Shown here piece by piece: positions 6,073 to 12,154 of a stretch of 12,823 nt of DNA. The stretch comes from CAYMJO01 sp964391305 (GTDB lineage Bacteria; Patescibacteriota; CALEFQ01): positions 1 to 12,823 of the forward strand of contig CAYMJO010000028.1 of the NCBI GenBank assembly GCA_964391305.1, in the 5' to 3' direction. Positions within the stretch are counted from its first letter, which is position 1. Each line of letters starts with the position of its first letter. Below the pieces are notes generated by a model. It was not told where the DNA came from and did no database searches. It saw nothing but the letters and a program-made list of their open reading frames with translations. The position numbers were made by a program, and so were the translations under genes.

Positions 6073-9000
6073 ATGAAAAAAGTCAATGCTAAACAGGATT
6101 TTATAAAACTAGAACAAGATGTTCTAGCTTTTTGGGATGGGAATAAAATTTTTGAAAAAAGCGTTAAAAAGGGCAAGAAAAATTTTGTCTTTTATGACGG
6201 ACCTCCGACTGCGAATGGTGAACCACATATCGGACATGCTCTAACGCGCGCTGTGAAAGACATAATTCCAAGATACAAAACGATGCGGGGATACAGAGTT
6301 GTCCGCAAAAGCGGCTGGGACACGCACGGGCTTCCCGTGGAGCTTCAGGTTGAAAAAGAGCTCAAAATTTCAGGAAAGCCGGAGATAGAAAAATATGGGA
6401 TTGAAGGCTTTAATGACAAGTGCAAAAAAAATGTATGGAAATACAAAACAGAGTGGGAAAAAATGACAAAGCGGATTGGTTTCTGGCTTGATATGGATGA
6501 TCCGTACATAACCTATGATCCAAAATACATTGAAAGCGTTTGGTGGATTTTGAAGCAGATATGGGACAAAAAGCTTTTGTACAAAGACTATAAAGTTGTT
6601 CCGCACTGCCCTCGTTGTGGGACCGCGTTATCTTCTCACGAAGTCGCGCAGGGTTACAAAAAAATCAAAGAAGAATCTGTATATCTAAAGTTCAAAGTCA
6701 AAGGAGAAAAAGACACATATATTCTTTCATGGACGACAACTCCATGGACATTGCCCGGCAACGTTGCGCTTGCGGTTGGAAGAGACATCGATTATTTGAA
6801 AGTCGAGCGGGACGGCGAGTTTTATATTTTGGCGAAGGCAAGGATGGAAATTTTGAAAGAGGGATATAAAATCGTTGACGAGTTCAAGGGTGAGAAACTT
6901 GTTGGCATGGAGTATGAGCCGCTTTACGATGTAGGTTCTGCTTGGAAAGAGAAAGCCTATTATGTTGCCGATGCCGATTTTGTCACGGTTGAAGACGGCA
7001 CCGGTGTTGTTCACACTGCCGTGATGTACGGTGAAGACGACTTTGAGCTTGGGAAGAAGCTTAATCTTCCGAAACATCATACGGTGCATACTGACGGAAC
7101 TTTTATTGAAGGTGTCGGCAAATGGGGCGGAAAATTTGTCAAAGATGTTGAAAAAGATATCATCGCTGATTTGAAAGACAGGGGTTTGCTTCTTAAGACG
7201 GAAATGTACGAGCATGATTATCCTTTTTGCTGGAGATGCGACACTCCACTTTTGTATTACGCGAAAGATTCTTGGTTTATAAAAGTTTCCGAAATTAGAG
7301 ACAAACTTATCAAAAACAATAAAGCTGTAAATTGGGTTCCTTCGCATTTAAAAAAAGGCAGATTCGGCGAATGGCTGAATGAAGCCAAGGATTGGGCTTT
7401 GTCAAGAGAGCGGTATTGGGGAACGCCGCTTCCGATTTGGGAGTGCATGCATCCAGATTGTGGAGAGAGAATTTGTGTTGGAAGTTTTGAGGAATTGGAC
7501 CGGCTTTCGGTGAAGAAGATTGATAAAAATTTTGATCCACATCGTGTCGGAGATGAAAAGGGAATTGATAATATTATATTAAAATGCGAGCGTTGTGGTA
7601 GTAGCGAAATGCACAGAGTTCCAGATGTCATAGATTGCTGGTTTGATTCTGGTGCAATGCCTTTTGCGCAATATCATTATCCTTTTGAAAATAAAGAGAA
7701 AATTGACAAAAACGAGCAGTTTCCCGCGGATTACATTTCTGAAGCCGTGGATCAGACTCGCGGCTGGTTTTACACGCTTCTTGTGATATCTACATTGCTT
7801 GATAAGGGACCAAGCTACAAAAATGTTATAAGCCTTGGACATGTTCTTGACAAAAACGGGAAGAAAATGAGCAAGTCCAAGGGCAATGTTGTGTCTTGGA
7901 AATCTATAAATGACCATGGAGCGGACGCGCTTCGCTGGTATTTTTATGCGCTGAATGGTCCCGGAGAAACGAAAAGGTTTGATCCGCGTGGAATTGCCGA
8001 GATTATGAGAAATGTTATCTTGCGTCTCTGGAACACTTATTCTTTTTTTGTCACTTATGCGTTGATTGATAAGCCGAAGCTTGAAGAGCTTAAAGATGTC
8101 CCCAGAAACAAAATGGACAAATGGATCATTTCGAATTTGCACGCTCTTACAAAAGAAGTCACTGACGGTCTTGACGACTATGATTTTATGAATCCGGCGA
8201 GAAAGCTTGAGAAATTCTTGGATGAGCTTTCAAATTGGTACGTGAGAAGGTCTAGAAGAAGATTTTGGAAAAGTAAAAATGATGTTGATAAAAATGTCGC
8301 ATACAACACTTTGTATACCTGTCTTCTGACTTTTGTGGAATTGATTGCTCCGTTTGCCCCTTTTGTTTCTGAATCAATTTTTCAAAATTTAAAAAAAGAA
8401 GATGATCCTGAATCTGTTCATCTTTGCGATTATCCGAAGGCTCTGGGGGAATTTATAGATGAAAAGTTGAACTTTGAAATGGACCAGATCCTCAAGATTA
8501 TTCGGCTTGGGCGTGCGGTGAGAGACAAGAGCCAAATCAAAATACGCCAACCTTTGTCTGCCATCTATGTCAAGGGAGTAAAAGTTTCCAAAGATTTGGC
8601 AAAATTAATTCAAGATGAATTGAATATTAAGAAAATTGAGTTGGTTAGTGACGCTTCCAAATGGCTGAAAAGCGAGGTAAAGCTTAATTTCAAAAAACTT
8701 GGAGCGAAGTATGGCAAGAAATTGAAGGAAATCCAGAGCTTGAAATTTGAGGTTGAGGACGATGTTGCAACAGCTGGCAAATATAAATTGGAGTCAGACG
8801 AATTCGAATTGGTCGAGAGTGCCAAAGAGGGTTTCGGCGCGGAATCAGAGAATAATGTTGCGGTTATTTTAGATTTAAATATTACTGAAAATTTAAAGCT
8901 CGAAGGAATTGCCCGCGAAATAGTTCGGGCAATACAAGATATGCGCAAGGAGATGGATTACAGCGTCAGTGATCATATTTACATTTCATGGACGTCCAAT

Positions 9001-9174
9001 GATCCTTTCGTGCAAAAGGTTTTTGACAAATCTGGATTAACGAGTTACATTTGGAAGGAGACTCTTGCTAAGGATATTTTTAAAGAAGCAGTGGAAAATA
9101 GAACAAACCCGGATTTTGAAAGAGAGTTCAGTTTTAGCAAGGGCAAAATTACCAATCTGGCGATTAGAAGATAG
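6073..9174 (+). CDS. ileS: isoleucyl-tRNA synthetase, Thermus/eukaryote-like type
   Basis: A class I synthetase that charges tRNA-Ile with isoleucine and edits misactivated valine. The 1033-residue product has the HIGH motif PHIGHAL (H52, G54, H55) inside YDGPPTANGEPHIGHA. It then shows GWDTHGLPVE, a zinc knuckle CPRCGTALSSHE (C179, C182), the CP1 editing region with TTPWTLPGNVALAV, and a second metal site in the WECMHPDCGERI to LKCERCGSS segment. DCWFDSGAMPFAQ precedes the KMSKS loop GKKMSKSKGNVV (K598-S602). The anticodon-binding domain follows from about residue 690, and the C-terminal region reaches 1033. Length and sequence match the second bacterial IleRS class (as in Thermus and eukaryotes), not the E. 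coli type of about 940 residues. It lies 21 bp after the lipoprotein gene with no Shine-Dalgarno sequence. Confidence 0.97.
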   Translation: MKKVNAKQDFIKLEQDVLAFWDGNKIFEKSVKKGKKNFVFYDGPPTANGEPHIGHALTRAVKDIIPRYKTMRGYRVVRKSGWDTHGLPVELQVEKELKISGKPEIEKYGIEGFNDKCKKNVWKYKTEWEKMTKRIGFWLDMDDPYITYDPKYIESVWWILKQIWDKKLLYKDYKVVPHCPRCGTALSSHEVAQGYKKIKEESVYLKFKVKGEKDTYILSWTTTPWTLPGNVALAVGRDIDYLKVERDGEFYILAKARMEILKEGYKIVDEFKGEKLVGMEYEPLYDVGSAWKEKAYYVADADFVTVEDGTGVVHTAVMYGEDDFELGKKLNLPKHHTVHTDGTFIEGVGKWGGKFVKDVEKDIIADLKDRGLLLKTEMYEHDYPFCWRCDTPLLYYAKDSWFIKVSEIRDKLIKNNKAVNWVPSHLKKGRFGEWLNEAKDWALSRERYWGTPLPIWECMHPDCGERICVGSFEELDRLSVKKIDKNFDPHRVGDEKGIDNIILKCERCGSSEMHRVPDVIDCWFDSGAMPFAQYHYPFENKEKIDKNEQFPADYISEAVDQTRGWFYTLLVISTLLDKGPSYKNVISLGHVLDKNGKKMSKSKGNVVSWKSINDHGADALRWYFYALNGPGETKRFDPRGIAEIMRNVILRLWNTYSFFVTYALIDKPKLEELKDVPRNKMDKWIISNLHALTKEVTDGLDDYDFMNPARKLEKFLDELSNWYVRRSRRRFWKSKNDVDKNVAYNTLYTCLLTFVELIAPFAPFVSESIFQNLKKEDDPESVHLCDYPKALGEFIDEKLNFEMDQILKIIRLGRAVRDKSQIKIRQPLSAIYVKGVKVSKDLAKLIQDELNIKKIELVSDASKWLKSEVKLNFKKLGAKYGKKLKEIQSLKFEVEDDVATAGKYKLESDEFELVESAKEGFGAESENNVAVILDLNITENLKLEGIAREIVRAIQDMRKEMDYSVSDHIYISWTSNDPFVQKVFDKSGLTSYIWKETLAKDIFKEAVENRTNPDFEREFSFSKGKITNLAIRR

Positions 9175-9179
9175 GCATT

Positions 9180-9207
9180 AATATCAAATGTTTGATATTT
9201 GAATTTT
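9180..9207 (+). terminator. palindrome after ileS, weak terminator or protein site
   Basis: AATATCAAA (9180-9188) and TTTGATATT (9191-9199) are perfect inverted arms two bases apart, followed by TGAATTTT. As RNA, about 7 bp would pair around a 6-nt loop, all but two of them A-U, so termination would be weak. The symmetry could also be an operator. It lies five bases after the ileS stop codon. Confidence 0.4.
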
Positions 9208-9306
9208 GGAATTATTCTCTTGTCTTTGTTTTAAAGGATTTATTTCAAAAGTCAGCAAAGCCTTCTATGCAAATAATGATATCTTTCATAAATTAATTGT
9301 AAATAC

Positions 9307-9615
9307 ATGTCAAAAAAATCAATGATTGCAGTCGTGATAGCGATTGTCGTCATCGTGCTAGTCATACTTGGCGTTGTCTTGACGAAGTACACAAATGTTG
9401 GGCTTTCATATCGCAAAAACAGGCTTCACAAGCAAGTGGATAAACGCTATGCCGAGTTGTCAGAAACTTACGAAGCAAGCGAAGCCAAAGACATGCTTGA
9501 GGCTGAACTTGATCAAAATAAGTTGGTGTCAGATTCGTATTTTGACGGTGAGGCTTTGGTGATTTGTTATTCCGATGAGGATTGCGAAGATTATTATATT
9601 GGAGAAGCGAACTAG
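9307..9615 (+). CDS. one-helix membrane protein of unknown function
   Basis: The 102-residue product has MSKKS, one membrane helix (about residues 6-27, nearly all Ile, Val and Leu), a positively charged segment (SYRKNRLHKQVDKR), a helical Glu/Ala-rich stretch with coiled-coil character (about 45-70), and an acidic tail with two cysteines (C87, C93) in VICYSDEDCEDYY. Lysines flank the helix on both sides, so the positive-inside rule does not settle the orientation. If the tail is outside, the two cysteines could form a disulfide, possibly through the DsbA-like enzyme encoded 4 kb upstream; that is speculation. I recognise no family. It lies alone between the ileS palindrome and a strong terminator at 9711. 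The ATG at 9307 is clear but has no Shine-Dalgarno sequence. The 132 bp before it show no convincing promoter. Confidence 0.8.
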   Translation: MSKKSMIAVVIAIVVIVLVILGVVLTKYTNVGLSYRKNRLHKQVDKRYAELSETYEASEAKDMLEAELDQNKLVSDSYFDGEALVICYSDEDCEDYYIGEAN

Positions 9616-9710
9616 GATTTAATGCATAGACGTAGATGGCTTACGAATCTTGCTATGATGGGATACATCTATGGGGTGAAGATGGATTTTGAATCAACAC
9701 GGATTTTTGA

Positions 9711-9742
9711 AGTAGCCAAGTCTTTCTTGGCTACTTTCTTTA
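9711..9742 (+). terminator. strong intrinsic terminator before recO
   Basis: AGTAGCCAAG (9711-9720) pairs perfectly with CTTGGCTACT (9726-9735) around TCTTT, followed by TTCTTT. It ends the transcript of the 102-residue membrane protein and separates it from recO. The 95 bases between that gene and the stem hold nothing clear apart from a short frame that I rejected. Confidence 0.88.
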
Positions 9743-9794
9743 ACTGAATTCTAAATTTGAATAGCTAAACCGCTTGTTTTGAATTTGTTCTAGT

Positions 9795-10568
9795 ATGATC
9801 AGATCCCATAAGACAACGGGTATAATTTTACAGAGACACGATGTCGGCGAGGCCGACAGAATTTTGGCTATTTATACTCCAAGGTTAGGAAAGCTTCGGC
9901 TAAAGGCGAAAGGCGTGCGCAGGGTCAAAAGCAAGCTTGCTGGACACATAGAAATTTTTGCGCTTGCCGATTTTGTGTTTGTTGAAGGAATAAGAAATTC
10001 AATCGTTACTGGAGCGAGGCTTATCGAGCATTTTGACCAAGTGCGTTCTAATTTGAAAAGAACTTCTATCGCATATTATTTCTGTGAACTTGTGTCGAAA
10101 CTTACTTTTGAAAATTTCAAGGACACAAGAATTTTTGATCTTTTGAAAAATTTTCTAAAAAATTTGGAGCGGCTTGATGTGAAGGATAAAAAAGCTCTGA
10201 AGCTCTTCGTTTCGAATTTTGAGCTACTTCTTCTGAAAATTTTGGGGTACACGCCCGAGCTTTATCATTGTTCCAATTGCGGCGAGAGACTGGTTCCGCG
10301 CGGAAACAAATTCAGCTCTTTTTCCGGCGGAGTCGTCTGCGAAGATTGCGCCACCAAATTGGCAGTTCCTATTTCTGTATCTGCGATCAAGGTTTTAAGA
10401 TTGATCACAGCGCGTGAAATGACTTTTTCAAGGATGAGAAATATAGATAGGCGAGTTTTTAAAGAGATTGAAAAAATATCTCGCAGTTTTGTTCATTTTA
10501 TTTTGGAAGAAAAGCTGAATTCAGAGAATTTTTTGGAACATCTTGAAAAGATGCGGAACTTTGACTAG
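9795..10568 (+). CDS. recO: DNA repair protein RecO
   Basis: RecO works with RecR (and RecF) to load RecA onto SSB-coated single-stranded DNA during gap repair, and can anneal strands itself. The 257-residue product has the N-terminal OB-fold start TTGIILQRHDVGEADRI, then LYTP-like IYTPRLGKLRLKAKGVRR, a typical RecO signature. The central and C-terminal part is helical (DKKALKLFVSNFELLLLKILGY). A zinc ribbon CSNC (C159, C162) and CEDC (C182, C185) is intact. Length is normal for the family. ATG at 9795 fits the family N-terminus; no Shine-Dalgarno sequence is visible and no clear promoter was found in the 50 bases after the upstream terminator. The stop codon overlaps the -35 box of the next gene's promoter. 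Confidence 0.95.
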   Translation: MIRSHKTTGIILQRHDVGEADRILAIYTPRLGKLRLKAKGVRRVKSKLAGHIEIFALADFVFVEGIRNSIVTGARLIEHFDQVRSNLKRTSIAYYFCELVSKLTFENFKDTRIFDLLKNFLKNLERLDVKDKKALKLFVSNFELLLLKILGYTPELYHCSNCGERLVPRGNKFSSFSGGVVCEDCATKLAVPISVSAIKVLRLITAREMTFSRMRNIDRRVFKEIEKISRSFVHFILEEKLNSENFLEHLEKMRNFD

Positions 10569-10590
10569 TAGTGTGCTAGTTTGATATAAT
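10561..10590 (+). promoter_or_regulatory. promoter of the ASCH-MazG gene
   Basis: TTGACT (10561-10566) and TATAAT (10585-10590) are 18 bp apart, 11 of 12 consensus bases in all. This is the best promoter in the window. The -35 box overlaps the recO stop codon. Transcription should start near 10597 and give a leader of about 93 nt. Confidence 0.8.
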
Positions 10591-10614
10591 TATAGCGTGT
10601 GGTATAGAGTGCGC

Positions 10615-10638
10615 AGTTTCTTTATGATAATAAAGACT
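10615..10638 (+). other. hairpin in the ASCH-MazG leader or recO terminator
   Basis: CTTTAT (10620-10625) pairs with ATAAAG (10630-10635) around GATA. Beyond a TT bulge, AGT (10615-10617) pairs with ACT (10636-10638). CTATTTTG follows. It could end recO transcripts, or sit in the leader of the next gene since it lies downstream of that promoter. Confidence 0.4.
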
Positions 10639-10650
10639 CTATTTTGTAAA

Positions 10651-10682
10651 AACTGAGTACTGTGTGCCAAGAACCGAGTACT
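10651..10682 (+). promoter_or_regulatory. 11-bp direct repeats before the ASCH-MazG start
   Basis: AACTGAGTACT (10651-10661) and AACCGAGTACT (10672-10682) differ at one base and are spaced exactly 21 bp apart, two turns of B-DNA. Each ends in the palindrome AGTACT. The second copy ends seven bases before the ATG at 10690. The layout suits a repressor binding one face of the helix, or a translational operator in the leader RNA. Chance or a dispersed repeat remains possible. Confidence 0.4.
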
Positions 10683-10689
10683 AAAAAAC

Positions 10690-11427
10690 ATGCAACATCT
10701 TGCCGTTTTTGACAAGGGATACATTGAGAAAATTCTCGCGGGGAAGAAAAAAGTTGAAGCGAGGTTCTCGAAGTTTAGATTTGCCCCGTTTAAAAAGGTA
10801 AAAAAGGGCGATGAGATTTTTCTCAAAAAATCCGGAGGGAAAGTGCTGGGGAAATTTACAGCTGGCAGTGTTTTGAGCTTTGAGAATCTGAATGTGCGAA
10901 AAATTACAGAGATTCGCAGGAAATATGAAAAGGATTTGAAAGTTGACGGAGGATTTTGGGAAATGAAAAAAAAATCCAAGTATGCGACTTTGGTTTTTAT
11001 AAAAGATGTCGAGAAGTTTCCAAATCCGATTGCGCTTGATAAGCATGATAGACGGTCGTGGGTTGTCTTGAGCGATATTCCCGGATACAGCTCAAAATTT
11101 CAGCTTTCTCTGAAATTTTCAGATCGGGATTCGATTTCGAACCTTACCGAGCTTATTAAATTTCTAAAAAAAGAGAAAAAGATAGTCGATGATTATGATT
11201 TGAGGGACATGATCTTAAAACTTTCTGCCGAAGTCGGGGAACTTTCCAAAAATGTTTCGGAGAAAAGGTCGAACAACGACACTGCCAAGTTCGAATTGGC
11301 TGATGTCATGATTCAGCTTGTGAATATTTCCGATAGATTAGGAGTTGATCTTTTTGAACTTACCAAAAAGCGTATACAGGAATGCCATTCGAAGATTTCT
11401 TTAGATAAACTAAAAAACATTAAGTGA
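10690..11427 (+). CDS. ASCH-domain / MazG-like pyrophosphohydrolase fusion
   Basis: A two-domain 245-residue protein. The N-terminal part (about 1-127) looks like an ASCH (PUA-like) domain: LAVFDKGYIEKILAGKKKVEARF with the G-K-K-x-V-E-x-R signature (18-25), VKKGDEIFLKK (37-47), and the closing PIALDKHDRRSWVVL. ASCH domains bind RNA or modified bases, and some (YqfB) hydrolyse N4-acetylcytidine. The C-terminal part (about 152-245) is an all-alpha MazG-like domain with the metal-binding ExxE (E181, E184) and ExxD (E202, D205) motifs, 17 residues apart, within the family's range. Such enzymes cut NTPs or dNTPs to monophosphates. All four acidic residues are present, so activity is expected; substrate is unknown. 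The start ATG at 10690 fits the first ASCH strand. It has its own promoter and ends in TGA, 76 bp before lemA. Confidence 0.85.
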   Translation: MQHLAVFDKGYIEKILAGKKKVEARFSKFRFAPFKKVKKGDEIFLKKSGGKVLGKFTAGSVLSFENLNVRKITEIRRKYEKDLKVDGGFWEMKKKSKYATLVFIKDVEKFPNPIALDKHDRRSWVVLSDIPGYSSKFQLSLKFSDRDSISNLTELIKFLKKEKKIVDDYDLRDMILKLSAEVGELSKNVSEKRSNNDTAKFELADVMIQLVNISDRLGVDLFELTKKRIQECHSKISLDKLKNIK

Positions 11428-11471
11428 GCGTGGAGTTTTTGGAATTCTGCGGCTCTATGTCCGCTCTCTAA

Positions 11472-11490
11472 AGCCTTGGCGATGAGGGCT
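11472..11490 (+). other. small hairpin before lemA
   Basis: AGCCTT (11472-11477) pairs with AGGGCT (11485-11490), one G-U included, around a 7-nt loop. Just upstream GCGG and CCGC can also pair around CTCTATGT. No T run follows, so lemA may be reached by read-through from the ASCH-MazG gene. No convincing separate lemA promoter is seen in the 76-bp gap. Confidence 0.3.
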
Positions 11491-11503
11491 ATAAGCTAAA
11501 TTT

Positions 11504-12070
11504 ATGAATAAAGGTACAATCGTAGGAATAATAGTTGTAGTTATCGTCGCAATCATCGTCGTGGTTTGGTTCCTGTCTCTTTATAATTTCATGGTTAAAA
11601 AAGATTTGGACGTTGATAACGCTTGGAGTCAAGTTGAAAACCAATATCAGAGGCGTGCGGATCTCATTCCGAACTTGGTTGAAACGGTCAAAGGCTTTGC
11701 TAAACAGGAGCTTACTGTATTTACAGAGGTTACCGAAATGCGTAGCCGTTGGACAAACGCTCAAAATCAGGAAGAGCAGATCAATGCCGCGGAAGGGCTA
11801 GATAACGCCATTGGCAGACTTCTCGTCGTTGTCGAAGATTATCCTGAATTAAAGAGCGATGAGAATTTTTTGAAGCTTCAAGATCAGCTCGAGGGCACGG
11901 AGAACAGAATTGCGGTTGAAAGGAAGCGATACAACGATGTCGTGACGGCATTCAACAAAACTATAAAGACATGGCCGAATAAAACTTTTGCAAGATGGTT
12001 CGGCTTTGAGGATAGAAAATTGTTTAAGGCTGAAGAAGGCGTCGAGAAAGTGCCGGAAGTCAAATTTTAA
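11504..12070 (+). CDS. lemA: LemA family membrane protein
   Basis: A 188-residue LemA protein. It has one N-terminal membrane helix (about residues 6-29, Ile/Val-rich) followed by a helical-bundle domain outside the membrane core. Family hallmarks are YNFMVKKDLDVDNAWSQVENQYQRRADLIPNLVETVKGF and, later, the LEGTENRIAVERKRYND segment with AFN after it; these are the most conserved stretches of LemA (shown here in part). The cellular role of LemA is not settled. In many bacteria lemA lies directly before a TPM-domain gene, as it does here, and the pair has been linked to envelope maintenance. The C-terminus (EEGVEKVPEVKF) matches the usual LemA ending. Start is ATG at 11504 with no Shine-Dalgarno sequence; length is normal. 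Confidence 0.95.
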   Translation: MNKGTIVGIIVVVIVAIIVVVWFLSLYNFMVKKDLDVDNAWSQVENQYQRRADLIPNLVETVKGFAKQELTVFTEVTEMRSRWTNAQNQEEQINAAEGLDNAIGRLLVVVEDYPELKSDENFLKLQDQLEGTENRIAVERKRYNDVVTAFNKTIKTWPNKTFARWFGFEDRKLFKAEEGVEKVPEVKF

Positions 12071-12084
12071 ATAACAGATCAGCA

Positions 12085-12144
12085 AGGCACAGGGTTCGAC
12101 GGCGAAGTTGTGCGCTGTTTTCTGTACCTAGTAGCCTGTGACCT
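12085..12144 (+). other. long-range hairpin between lemA and the TPM gene
   Basis: AGGCACAGG (12085-12093) pairs with CCTGTGACCT (12135-12144) apart from one bulged base, closing a 41-nt loop that itself contains TTCG-ACGG-CGAA (12095-12106). It fills most of the 84-bp gap and ends ten bases before the TPM start codon. It may be an RNA control element or processing site in the lemA-TPM transcript. Confidence 0.4.
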
Positions 12145-12154
12145 AAAAAAATAT

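Noticed and set aside
6727..8142. Long minus-strand open frames (6727-7347 and 7579-8142) inside ileS
   Set aside because: They are antisense to a fully conserved gene and give Phe/Ile-rich, arginine-scattered sequence without any motif; they are shadows of the plus-strand coding bias.
9622..9747. A 41-codon plus-strand frame starting at ATG 9622
   Set aside because: It runs through the strong terminator hairpin at 9711-9735, has no motif and no ribosome binding site, so it is probably chance.
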